Shown piece after piece: positions 1 to 9,787 of a stretch of DNA of 64,000 nt. Position 1 is the stretch's first letter; each line of letters starts with the position of its first letter. A program made the position numbers and the translations under genes. The stretch comes from Planococcus citri (Eukaryota; Arthropoda; Insecta; Hemiptera; Pseudococcidae): positions 12,204,580 through 12,268,579 of the forward strand of contig NC_088678.1 in assembly GCF_950023065.1 (NCBI RefSeq), written 5' to 3'. Under the pieces are notes generated by a model. The model was given only the letters and a program-made list of their open reading frames with translations. It made no database searches and had not been told where the DNA came from.

Positions 1-2
1 AT

Positions 3-1739
3 GACAAAGAGCAATCATCTGAGGACGACGTAATTCTTCCTCCGCCAGTTGACGAAGGAGTGGGTACTCAGTCTCAATCCCAGGAGTACACTATTCCCTT
101 CGATCCAGAGCAGTTGAAGGATACGACTAACGCCAGTGTCTACTCAATTTTTAAACAAACTTGGGATTGGAATCAAGCTATTCAGGCCGAGGTTAAAACA
201 AATTTTGAAAATCAAAAACATGAACTTGTAAAATTAGCTAAAATCGTTACTGAAGCAAAAAATGTCGCGGCTTTTGCGAATAATAAAGTATCGGACGTCG
301 CGGTTCAGTCTCATAAAAATCTTATAAAGGTAGGATCATGGGTCGACGAACTCAACGACAAGTTAAAAGCCACTCATATCGCTTTAGACGAAACGAATAA
401 TGTGTTGAACGATAATTCGACTGAAATCAAGAAAATTGCTCAGGATATTACGAACATGCAAAATGATAATAGAAAACGTGATATAGGTTGCTCTCAAGTC
501 GTCGACAAGGTGAACTATATCAAGGAAAGAATGCGTAATTCTCCGATGATTAATGGCTCAAAATCGAAGTCTTTGGCAATAGATGCAGGATCGATTAAAA
601 ATGCAGGTATTTCATTTACGGACGATCAACTGCATTTCCCTCATGAATTTTTAGACGAATTCGACGCGTATTTTTACGAGACAAATACTGTGGAAAAACA
701 TAAAATTTTGGCCTTTAAAGGAGTTATTGCGACGAAAACTCGTAAAATTTTCCTCGAAACCGTTCGTAACGTTCAAACTTATAATGAATTGAAAAATAAA
801 TTTTTGGATTTCTATTGGGATCGTAAAGCTCAAAACGAGGCGTTGAAAGCTTGCAAATACGATTTTGTCTATTCTGAAGATCTTAAAGATATGGCAAATA
901 AAATGGCCAGATGGGCTAGGACTTTACAACACCATCGTAATGGAAATTACGACGAAATCATTGACATTTTGATAGGAAAGGCTCCCGAGGATTATCAAAT
1001 GAGGCTTATGGAGGCAGGGCAAACTATGGACGAATTCTTAGAAAAATTATCCAAATTGACCAAAATCCAACGCGATCCGGATAACGAAGTACCTATAACA
1101 CTTCGACGAGGTTATAAGCGTAGGTCTGATGATCAAGTGGTACCTGCGTCTACAAGCGCAAAATACCAGAATAAACCACTTCCAGCTAATGAGCAATTAC
1201 TCGCGATTTATAATTTATTATCACAGAAGTCGATTCCGAAAAATTATGGAAATAATTATAATCGCCAGCCTGCTCAAAAAGAGGAAACCGCACCTCAAAC
1301 CTCACCTCCTCCGAAGCCTATAGGGACAGTCTACCCATCAAAAGACAAATTCGAGCCAAAAACTATTTTACAAAATCCCAATATTCCGAAAAATCCAAAT
1401 CCAACTACTCAAAATCCGACCTCGAAGCCATTTTCTATCGACAAAAATGGCAACTTGATGATGAATAAATTTAAACCAAAAATGCCAATAACTGCACCTG
1501 CAGCTGCGGTACAATCGATCGAATTTGACCCAGATTTAAATGAATATGTTATAATTGAGACACCTCAAGAAGACCTCTCTGACGTTGTAGCAACCTGTAA
1601 TATGCTTAATACAATTTTCTCTGATATCGACGAAGAAATAGATCAGGATACAGTTACAGCCGCCTTACAAATGCTTAGTACAGCAGTGCCTGATTGGAGT
1701 GAAGGTGAAAGCTCCGAGTCGGGAAACGCCAACCACTAG
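3..1739 (+). CDS. gag: Gag polyprotein, copy 1, 5'-truncated by window edge
   Basis: The open frame runs from base 3 to the TAG at 1737-1739 and continues upstream of the window, as copy 2 shows. Gag forms the retroelement particle and packages its RNA. The translation has an acidic start, a long helical segment, then a capsid-like stretch (about 605-1060 in DNA) with the pattern of Ty3/gypsy Gag (FPHEFLDEFDAYF, then KILAFKG and later FLDFYWDRKAQNEALKAC). The rest is a Pro/Asn/Lys-rich tail. I see no CCHC zinc knuckle, so RNA binding may rest on basic tail residues. It ends at a -1 frameshift signal leading into pol. I saw no differences from copy 2. Confidence 0.88.
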   Translation, partial: DKEQSSEDDVILPPPVDEGVGTQSQSQEYTIPFDPEQLKDTTNASVYSIFKQTWDWNQAIQAEVKTNFENQKHELVKLAKIVTEAKNVAAFANNKVSDVAVQSHKNLIKVGSWVDELNDKLKATHIALDETNNVLNDNSTEIKKIAQDITNMQNDNRKRDIGCSQVVDKVNYIKERMRNSPMINGSKSKSLAIDAGSIKNAGISFTDDQLHFPHEFLDEFDAYFYETNTVEKHKILAFKGVIATKTRKIFLETVRNVQTYNELKNKFLDFYWDRKAQNEALKACKYDFVYSEDLKDMANKMARWARTLQHHRNGNYDEIIDILIGKAPEDYQMRLMEAGQTMDEFLEKLSKLTKIQRDPDNEVPITLRRGYKRRSDDQVVPASTSAKYQNKPLPANEQLLAIYNLLSQKSIPKNYGNNYNRQPAQKEETAPQTSPPPKPIGTVYPSKDKFEPKTILQNPNIPKNPNPTTQNPTSKPFSIDKNGNLMMNKFKPKMPITAPAAAVQSIEFDPDLNEYVIIETPQEDLSDVVATCNMLNTIFSDIDEEIDQDTVTAALQMLSTAVPDWSEGESSESGNANH

Positions 1740-1776
1740 GTAGCCAAGGGGCAACTCCTAGTGCTTCGTCAGCCCC
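1721..1776 (+). promoter_or_regulatory. -1 ribosomal frameshift signal (slippery heptamer plus pseudoknot), copy 1
   Basis: The heptamer GGGAAAC at 1721-1727 is in the correct gag phase (G GGA AAC), four codons before the gag stop. After a 6-nt spacer, CACTAGG (1734-1740) pairs perfectly with CCTAGTG (1757-1763). GGGGC in the loop (1748-1752) pairs with downstream GCCCC (1772-1776), giving an H-type pseudoknot. The -1 frame is open from 1694 to the pol stop. G GGA AAC is an established -1 frameshift heptamer in retroviruses. Heptamer, spacer and pseudoknot all agree; only the efficiency is unknown. Confidence 0.92.
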
Positions 1777-4700
1777 CTCAGAATCTTGTTTAAATAAGTA
1801 CATATGGGTTGGCGATGGTTTAAGCCATTACATGGCGAGAGGCGAGACTGACTTAATGAAAGATTTACCCGATTATTTACGCGACCAAATGTCTCTCGAA
1901 GAATTAATTCGAAGATTAGTAAAAGCCGAATTCCCGGAAAAATCACATTTCATATTGTCCGCTGGACAATTAGAATTCAATTATTCAAGAAAACCTTACC
2001 AAGTAATCGAACATCAATTAAGAGCGGTAACAGACTTATTGCTGGATAAGGGTGCGCAGAGTATAATATTACTATTCCCCCTTTTAAAACCTCGAACGCC
2101 AGACGAACTCGCAGTAAAACTGAATCGCTATGTTGATTTTAAAAATATTTACGTACGCGTGGCTAATACACCATACATTCGATTCTTATTTTTAGAAACA
2201 GAAATCGTACAGAGCAGGGGCAAGAATTTCTTACGACCACGAATAGGACCAAATCGAGAACTTATACCTATTGAGGAAAAATTTCACTACATTCCAGCTT
2301 TAAAACGATATTTTCCATCAATTTCTGAATACCGCGATATTCGTAATGTACTTAATTCCGAAATAGCGAGGCTTGAACAATTTAGGACATTTGCTAGAGA
2401 ATTACCTCATCTGCCTGAATCCGATGATGCGCCTTCAAATGACGAAATGCCACAAAATCTCGAAGCACAAGTATTTGAAATTTCACCAGTTAAAGAATTC
2501 GACGATTCACCTAATTTGAGCTCTAAACGGCCCAAATTGGATAAAAAATTCAGAATTGCAATTCGAAATCGCCTTAATGAACTGGCATTATTCTCTAACC
2601 CAAATTCACCTACGATTGTAAGCATAGGCGATTTAGAAAATAAAGAAAACAATGAGAAATCATCGCTTCCAATAACTATTTCAGAACGAATTAAGCGCAT
2701 AAAAACGCAACTTCCTAAGAAAAGACCCAATTTTGACTTCATCGACGCAATCGATAATACTACTCTCAATGATGAGGAGCCTGATCCGGCAATCGCGTAC
2801 CAATTAGTGACTCAAAAAACAAATGACCCTGCGTGTGTCATTCCTGTCATAGTTGGCTCGAGAAAAATTGCCTTACAACTCGATACAGGAGCTCTACCCA
2901 ATGTATTATCAAAATTAATGATCAAAACATTTCTCGAAGAATCTCCTACTTGGATAAAATTTATTCGATTACGACGACAAGTCCAACTAAAACTAGCCGA
3001 TAATACAATTATTCAATCAGCAACTCATATCGTCGAGCTTAAAATGATACTCGGAAATGAGATGACTAAAGTACCATTCTATATTATCGACGCACCAGGC
3101 CAAACATTTATTATGGGCAGAATCTCAATGGACCATTTAAAAATGACAGTAGATATCCATAAACGATATGCCAAATGTAGGCCAGAAATTGGTAAAAAAT
3201 TCGTAATTCCGTTTATGCACCCAGACGAATTTCAAAGTGCACTAACGGTATTTTCTTTAGGTATGAGTGATGAAGAATATGAGACATACTCGGAAGATAT
3301 GTCTGATACTTATTACACCCTCACCGAGCAAGAAATAAATGAAGAGCGTAGATCAGCTCAAAGAACTTTTAAAGAAAATTTAAGATCTGACTTAAATTTA
3401 GCGGTCGAAAATGGATCAATAACAATTGAACAGGGGATCCATGGCTTCGATAGACTGCAACATTTCGCCGACATTTTTGACCTCAACCCTGGTAAATACA
3501 CAGGTGAACAGGTTAAGTTCAATTTTAAAGAAGGAGATGAACACCTAAAACCATGGCGAGGAGAAAAATTTCGACCAAGCAAAAAATTATTACCTGCTCT
3601 TCGAAAAGCGATAAATAAAATGCTCACTCTCGGCATAATAAAATATTCTCACTCATGCTACATTAATACCTTAGCACCAGTTGTCAAAAAGAACGGAGAT
3701 ATTCGCCTCTGTTTAGATGCTGACGAACTTAATAAATTTCTAATCAATGTTTTAACCGAGCCTAACACAATCGCAAGCATGCTTTATGACAATGCAGGCG
3801 ATAAATTTTTCTGTACTCTCGATTTTACTGCTAGTTTCTGGCAGCTTGTACTTGATAAAGCATCACGACAATTCACCGCCTTCCAAGTTGAGGGGCAAGT
3901 GTACGAATTCATAAGGCTCCCTTATGGATTGAAAATTGCATCTGGGGAATCCGTACATGTGATAAATCAAGTAATCGATAATGAGGAAGGAATAACGAAA
4001 TACGTAGATGACCTTAAAATATCTGGAACAACTTTCGAAGAAACCCTACAAAGACTTGAAAAAGTTTTCATCTTAATTAGAGAGCACGGTTTAAAACTGA
4101 ATCCTACAAAGACGCAATTTTTTAGAAATTGCGCAGATCATCTAGGCTTTGTAATCTCGAACCAAGGGATAGGAAAGCAAAGTGATAAGATTAAAAAACT
4201 CGAAGAATTCGAGAAAAAACATACTAAGCGAGGTAAATTTTCCCTAACAAAGAAAAACGACATTTTGGCTTTGGTAGGGAATACTGGACTTTATCGAGAC
4301 TTCATCCCTCAATATTCACAAATTGTAAATCCAATATACCACCTGACGAAAGGTGATGTGCCTGTTGAGTGGAAGGAAGAACAACAAAAAGCCTTTGAAA
4401 AGTTGAAAGCTGAGTTTAAGAAAGACTTTAAACTACAACAAGCTCCTAGGGAAGGAGATCTTTTCTTAGATACTCAGCTCTCAGAAGACTCAATGAACGG
4501 AGTACTTTTCTATATGGTTGAGAAGAAAAAACGAATAATAATGTTCATCTCGATAGCTTTTAAAGACCACCAGAAAAATTTTACATTATTCGATCGAGAG
4601 ATTATGTGTTTGGTGAAATGCATACAAAAACTCCAAATGTGGTTACATGGACGAAAAGTTCATGTAAGGTCAAATCTTCTGCCAATTGTTAATCGATTCC

Positions 4701-7684
4701 GCGAAATAGCACAAACTCATCGAAAAGCAGCTCACTGGATAACTGTTTTAAACTGTTATGACATAATCTACGATATGAATTTTGCAAATAACACTCTATA
4801 TAAAATCAAAGCACCCGAACTAGAAATCAATGCCATTGACGTCTCTGACAGTTCAAGCAGTGATGGGTCTGAAATGCCTGAAATTGAAACAACCGAATTT
4901 GAGACAGGAATTGAACCTTTTGAGCTCAAATTTCTCGCTGAAAATATTCCTGAACTTCACAAGCGTCTGAGAAACATTTCGCAATATCAACAAAATGATA
5001 CTACTTGCAAAAGACTCATCGAAATACTCGAAGAAAAAATTCCTGCAAATTACAAAAAACAAAGAGATGCGCAGAAATTGAAATTATCGAAATTCGAAAT
5101 CTTTATAAACGCTGAAGGACAGAAAATCTTGCTACGAAAGTTAGAAAATGGCACAAAAGTACCCTGTCTGCCAAATGCACTATTTTATGACACGGTAGAC
5201 TACCTGCACTGCGCTTATGGCCATGTAGGGTCTGCAAAACTCGATACAATATTTCGACGAATTTATTATCATAACAACTCGTTAGCATATATTCGTGAAA
5301 TTTGCAATATATGTATCATCTGTAAGGTCAATAAAAACTACGCAAATCATAAAACCCTTGAATATGCGCAGATTGAGGCATATTCTCTCGGCGATGTTCT
5401 ATCAGTTGATTTGCTAGGACCTCTACCTGCGATGAAAAATGATCCAAAGTATCTCCTAGTTGTAAAAGACGTTTTTACAAACCGAACATGGCTTAGAACA
5501 TTGTTCAATATCAAAAAGAGATCAATTTGCCAACAAATGACCACAGTAATCTTTGATATTGAAAGCCATAGAGTTAACATCAAGAAAATAATAACTGATA
5601 ATGGATCACAATTTCTTTCAGACTTATGGACCAATTTACTCGAAAAACACCACATCCAAATAGCCCATACCAGCGCATATAACCCGCAGTCGTCATCAGT
5701 AGAAAGGACAATGCGATGGATAGGCGATAAATTACGAGTAAAAATAAACCAAAATCATGACCCATGGCGTTCTCATTTAGGCTGGCAAGACCTTATCTCC
5801 GAAATCGAAGACGAGTTAAATAATACACCTACGTCATTTGGTTTTAAGCCTAATGAGGCCTGGGGCATCGCAGATATTATCAGTTTGCAAATTCCTCAAC
5901 CAGCTTCAAAATTCCAATTCAAAAAGGAATTAATTAAAATTCGCGAAAAAATAATTAAGCGCGAACTTCCTTCGGTGACATCTGAAAAATGTTTAGAAGA
6001 AACATTGAACCCTGATATTGACTTAATATTTGACACTGATGGATATGTCAGAGTCACAGCGGATGGAGCTTGCTCCAAAAATGGCGATGCAAATGCCATC
6101 GCTGGAATCGGAATCTGTTTTGCTCCGGACTCAATTTTGAATATCTCTGAGCGCATAACACACGCTGAATATCAACTTTCCAACAATCTTGCTGAATTAA
6201 TAGCAATTCGAACTGCTCTTCAAATACTACATCATAATGAAATCACAAAGGTGAAATTATTGAGTGACTCGAATTACGCTATAAAAGCATTAAATAATAC
6301 TTGTTCACTGTGGCAGGCCAATAATTGGAAAAATTCTCGTAACAAGCCTCTACACCATGAACATCTCTTCAAAGAAATACTTGAACTTAAGAAAGAATTC
6401 GACAACGTTGAATTTATCCATGTCTTCGCGAGAAAACATGAATTCACAAATATCATCGCTGACTCTCTGGCTAAAAAAGCTGTTTATACTGTAGAACAAC
6501 ATAGACAAAAAATCGATGAGATGAATTCACGTCAAGTTATAGAGACTTTTATTCGTGAAAAGAGAAGATTGAAAAAGATTGAGGAAGAATATGCCTTCAA
6601 TAAAGCCCATCCTGACCCTACCTTTTTTCAGAAAGGAGATTGGGTCTTAATGACAAACCATCGTCAGTCTTCTTATGAAAAAAGAACTTCTGGTAAACTT
6701 TACGAAAAGAAAACTGGCCCATTTATTGTAGTACAGCGAAATGGCCACAATTGTTATTTATTGAAAGCCACTGATGAGTCTGAGACTGATAGAGTCGCAA
6801 ACATTCGCCAATTAACCTTATTTATCACTCAAGATAATCTGGAAAAACTAAGGAGCGAAGCTTGTCTCAAATCTAGTATTGATTTGCGCTCACTTGAGCA
6901 GCGAATTAAAGAATTTTTAACCGATTATCAAAACAAGTCGGAATCAGAGGACGAAGATGACGAGTCAACTCCTGATTCAGACCATGACGATGATAGGGCG
7001 ATTGTAATAAGCAAGAAAGATTTTAAGAAAGCCTCCGAAGCAGTACTTAAAGAAGTCGTGAAAACAGCACGTGAAAAGCGTGCTGAGGAACGAAATTTGC
7101 GTTCTGCTACGACACAAGCTACGAAACAAGTGCCGAAAAATTCAACTCTCTCAGAACCCCAACCTTCAACTTCAGGGGCACAAGAGGACCCTCCTAAAAA
7201 GAAAAGAGGTCGCCCTCGCAAACAGAGAATAGTTGATTTTGGCTCGCAGGAAACTATATCAACTCGCGCTAGTAGTCAGGACAGCCAAAGTAGCCAAGAA
7301 ATCTACGACGAGATATTTTTAGACTCTGCTGATAATGTACTTGAAACTGAGCTTCAGAACGCTCAAAATCCACTAGATACCCCACCTGACTCTGCGCTAA
7401 TAGACACACAGCCAACTGTCTCTCAACCGAAAGAAACCTCGAACAAACGAGGTAATGGGGCAAAAACTCAAAGGTCAACGTCCCTACCAACACGGAGACA
7501 CTCAGAAAGAGTCGCAGCGCGATTACGTCCGAGACCAGCTCCACACTGGAAAAAACAACTTGAAGCGAAGTTTCTCAACTACGTGTCAGACAGTGATCAA
7601 GAACCCTATGCTCGATTTTTTGAAATGGTTCCAGATGAAAAATCTGACAATGAAGAAAAATCAACAAAATCACACAAAAAATAA
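1727..7684 (+). CDS. pol: Pol polyprotein (SGNH-like, protease, RT, RNase H, integrase with inserted RNase H), copy 1
   Basis: Pol is probably made as Gag-Pol by -1 frameshifting. The first ATG is at 1832 (1950 codons), but an SGNH-type block I (GDGLS, 1811-1825) lies upstream of it. Residues from that ATG: SGNH-like remainder 1-165; aspartic protease (LDTGA, 350-354); reverse transcriptase 590-790 with YVDD at 724-727; first RNase H 870-985, whose usual late TD motif reads RSN; integrase zinc finger H1126, H1131, C1161, C1164; DDE core D1193, D1256, E1291 (35-residue spacing). A second RNase H follows at 1400-1555 with D1411, E1455, D1479 and D1544, then the GPY/F domain (GPF, 1629-1631), an acidic run near 1703-1721 and an AT-hook (RGRPRK, 1792-1797). 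It acts in reverse transcription and integration. No frame breaks are seen. Confidence 0.93.
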   Translation, partial: RQPLGSQGATPSASSAPSESCLNKYIWVGDGLSHYMARGETDLMKDLPDYLRDQMSLEELIRRLVKAEFPEKSHFILSAGQLEFNYSRKPYQVIEHQLRAVTDLLLDKGAQSIILLFPLLKPRTPDELAVKLNRYVDFKNIYVRVANTPYIRFLFLETEIVQSRGKNFLRPRIGPNRELIPIEEKFHYIPALKRYFPSISEYRDIRNVLNSEIARLEQFRTFARELPHLPESDDAPSNDEMPQNLEAQVFEISPVKEFDDSPNLSSKRPKLDKKFRIAIRNRLNELALFSNPNSPTIVSIGDLENKENNEKSSLPITISERIKRIKTQLPKKRPNFDFIDAIDNTTLNDEEPDPAIAYQLVTQKTNDPACVIPVIVGSRKIALQLDTGALPNVLSKLMIKTFLEESPTWIKFIRLRRQVQLKLADNTIIQSATHIVELKMILGNEMTKVPFYIIDAPGQTFIMGRISMDHLKMTVDIHKRYAKCRPEIGKKFVIPFMHPDEFQSALTVFSLGMSDEEYETYSEDMSDTYYTLTEQEINEERRSAQRTFKENLRSDLNLAVENGSITIEQGIHGFDRLQHFADIFDLNPGKYTGEQVKFNFKEGDEHLKPWRGEKFRPSKKLLPALRKAINKMLTLGIIKYSHSCYINTLAPVVKKNGDIRLCLDADELNKFLINVLTEPNTIASMLYDNAGDKFFCTLDFTASFWQLVLDKASRQFTAFQVEGQVYEFIRLPYGLKIASGESVHVINQVIDNEEGITKYVDDLKISGTTFEETLQRLEKVFILIREHGLKLNPTKTQFFRNCADHLGFVISNQGIGKQSDKIKKLEEFEKKHTKRGKFSLTKKNDILALVGNTGLYRDFIPQYSQIVNPIYHLTKGDVPVEWKEEQQKAFEKLKAEFKKDFKLQQAPREGDLFLDTQLSEDSMNGVLFYMVEKKKRIIMFISIAFKDHQKNFTLFDREIMCLVKCIQKLQMWLHGRKVHVRSNLLPIVNRFREIAQTHRKAAHWITVLNCYDIIYDMNFANNTLYKIKAPELEINAIDVSDSSSSDGSEMPEIETTEFETGIEPFELKFLAENIPELHKRLRNISQYQQNDTTCKRLIEILEEKIPANYKKQRDAQKLKLSKFEIFINAEGQKILLRKLENGTKVPCLPNALFYDTVDYLHCAYGHVGSAKLDTIFRRIYYHNNSLAYIREICNICIICKVNKNYANHKTLEYAQIEAYSLGDVLSVDLLGPLPAMKNDPKYLLVVKDVFTNRTWLRTLFNIKKRSICQQMTTVIFDIESHRVNIKKIITDNGSQFLSDLWTNLLEKHHIQIAHTSAYNPQSSSVERTMRWIGDKLRVKINQNHDPWRSHLGWQDLISEIEDELNNTPTSFGFKPNEAWGIADIISLQIPQPASKFQFKKELIKIREKIIKRELPSVTSEKCLEETLNPDIDLIFDTDGYVRVTADGACSKNGDANAIAGIGICFAPDSILNISERITHAEYQLSNNLAELIAIRTALQILHHNEITKVKLLSDSNYAIKALNNTCSLWQANNWKNSRNKPLHHEHLFKEILELKKEFDNVEFIHVFARKHEFTNIIADSLAKKAVYTVEQHRQKIDEMNSRQVIETFIREKRRLKKIEEEYAFNKAHPDPTFFQKGDWVLMTNHRQSSYEKRTSGKLYEKKTGPFIVVQRNGHNCYLLKATDESETDRVANIRQLTLFITQDNLEKLRSEACLKSSIDLRSLEQRIKEFLTDYQNKSESEDEDDESTPDSDHDDDRAIVISKKDFKKASEAVLKEVVKTAREKRAEERNLRSATTQATKQVPKNSTLSEPQPSTSGAQEDPPKKKRGRPRKQRIVDFGSQETISTRASSQDSQSSQEIYDEIFLDSADNVLETELQNAQNPLDTPPDSALIDTQPTVSQPKETSNKRGNGAKTQRSTSLPTRRHSERVAARLRPRPAPHWKKQLEAKFLNYVSDSDQEPYARFFEMVPDEKSDNEEKSTKSHKK

Positions 7685-7694
7685 ATACATCACC

Positions 7695-7816
7695 GTTTAG
7701 GGAATGAGTAAACTTTCCGTCATATGTCCCATCTCACTTCCTAAACAACAAAACTAAACAAAAATCACCTAGGAGGTGCATAAATTTCTATCATATGTCC
7801 CAATGTACTTCCTAGG
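7695..7816 (+). promoter_or_regulatory. Twin covarying RNA hairpins just after pol, copy 1
   Basis: Two hairpins follow the pol stop. Hairpin 1 pairs GTTTAGG at 7695-7701 with CCTAAAC at 7740-7746 and extends inward to about 14 bp. Hairpin 2 pairs 7768-7781 with 7803-7816 over 14 bp with two G-U wobbles. The stem sequences differ while both loops keep CATATGTCCCA. Changed stems with preserved pairing point to selection on RNA structure. A role in RNA export, stability or splicing is possible but inferred. Confidence 0.65.
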
Positions 7817-9787
7817 CTATAAAAAAACGCATCTGAATATCTCAAAATTATACAAAATTTTATCCCAAAGCGCTTTCAAATTAAACCAACTTATGTCTCG
7901 CCAAGAGCGATTCATAACGACGAATTGTAAAAATAAAAATGTACAGTTTAGCTTAAAAAATCCACTTATGTACAGACCTCGAGTTAAAAATACTTAACAC
8001 ATTTTTGTATCCTTTCTAATCGAGCCGAAATACACACGATACTTGTACTATAGAGTACAAGCGTTGTGAAGACGCGAAAAACATTTGCCTTAATTGTAAG
8101 TGCGTATAATTAGTCTCCCCTTTTAAGTAAAACACTCAAGTCGTGTAAAAATCAGACTACCCCAAAATGAACACACTTCTAATGTAATAGGTAAACAAAC
8201 ACGACCTAGCACACGCATCGTGTATGAGTAAAAACGCCGCTAACGACTGATTTATTGCTCTAGTTCATTACCCCTGCGACAAGGTAGAGTAGTAAGATGC
8301 AACGACGACCTTGCATTCGTCAAAACACCGCGCCGAGGCAGATGCAACAGCTGATGCATCAATACGTCACTATAACACCCAAACAAATACTCATACACTA
8401 CATTTTCGTGATTTCATAATAAATAAATAGAGGAAAACAAATACGCTTCTAGTCTTATTCGCACCCAATTTGCAATACTCTATTTTTTCTCATAATCCTT
8501 TCATCTCTCACCTTTTTTCTCGCAATAGTTAAAAAATCGTAACATTCCATTAGAACCCTTCTCGTAAAAATATTCCAGATTTCCAGATCCCTTTTTATTT
8601 GGTGTCGTGTATTTAACACGAGCACATTTAAGTTAGACATAGGGTAAGATAGCTTTATTATAAGTGAGGTGAAAAAAGATCACTCTTAGAAGTGTTAGGA
8701 CATGGCATTTACCGCCACGAGCGGTAAATACACAGCCGCAACACTTTGATGCCTATATTAGTCGAAAGTACCTGTGATATTAGTTAAGTAATTTTTCAAC
8801 AACTTATCAGTCTCTCTTCATCGCGCATCAATATAACCAAGTGCTAGAAGATAGAAAACAGATCCTTTTATACTCAAAATAAAAATTACGCAAGAGATTT
8901 AGAAACTCGAGATGAGTATGAATATGATACCAGAATCGATGAAAAATTAACTACAAAGTAACACCGGCAGCTAAAAGAATACACCGTCATATATCATGCA
9001 TGCTAGAAGCATGCATTATACAGACGATGTATTTTATTAAAATCATCTTTAGCAAAAATGAAAATGTACACAAACACCAGGCACACAGCTTGGCCATTTG
9101 ATCTGATGTCTTATATCTCCGACACACACTTCGCACCTCGTTCTTCTTCTCAAAAGTACCGAATAAGGATAAAGCGCAGATGAACCACTTACAGATTTAT
9201 AGAAACCTCTTCAATTTAAAAAGCAATAAGAATTACGACACACCGACATCGCCGCTATATTTCTGTTGCCTTTTTCTCCGTCGATATTACCATTATCTCA
9301 CTCAACTACCACCTCATCCTTAATTACTCATCAACAAATTTGTCTTAAAAACACACACGCTTTTAATTCCCATACACTGAGGTGGGGTTTAATTTCTAAA
9401 ATCCATCTGCAATATCCGAAAAAGCGAACCAAAGGCGATACTCTTGCTCAGACTTAAGATTATTCTATTTTGTGTCGACTTCGAATCAACATCTCAAGGA
9501 TCTACTAGCGGTGAGTCTGCAACTTTATTATTTTCCGATTCGGTACTTACAATTAGAATTGCTTACTTTTTACAACAAGTGTTTGATCTCGTCTAGCCCA
9601 TCTAATAGTGGATTAGCCAGATCAATTTTTTGCATTTTTTATTTTTATATCGACCTCGCGAGTGTCCGCGGACCTTGTCTATACCCGAGTTTTCAAAAAT
9701 TTTAATTCGTCACCTTCTTTAAATTTTCTTTCAATTTCCGAAATTCTCATCTGGAATTTGGGATTTAAGTCCTAACAAACTCCAACG
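7817..9787 (+). other. Non-coding pol-ORF3 spacer with hairpins, copy 1
   Basis: I see no credible coding frame in these 2 kb. A perfect 9-bp hairpin (8707-8715 with 8721-8729, loop CACGA) is enclosed by AGTGTT/AACACT (8691-8696, 8740-8745). A perfect 8-bp hairpin (ATGCATGC 8996-9003, GCATGCAT 9009-9016) follows. A consensus splice donor (CGGTGAGT, near 9508) and several pyrimidine-rich AG sites precede ORF3, compatible with ORF3 being expressed from a spliced subgenomic RNA as env is in retroviruses. Splicing is inferred. Confidence 0.5.

Noticed and set aside
7455..7997. Plus-strand ORFs overlapping the end of pol and the hairpins
   Set aside because: The first is a shadow frame of pol; the second follows the hairpin repeats and has no protein-like composition.
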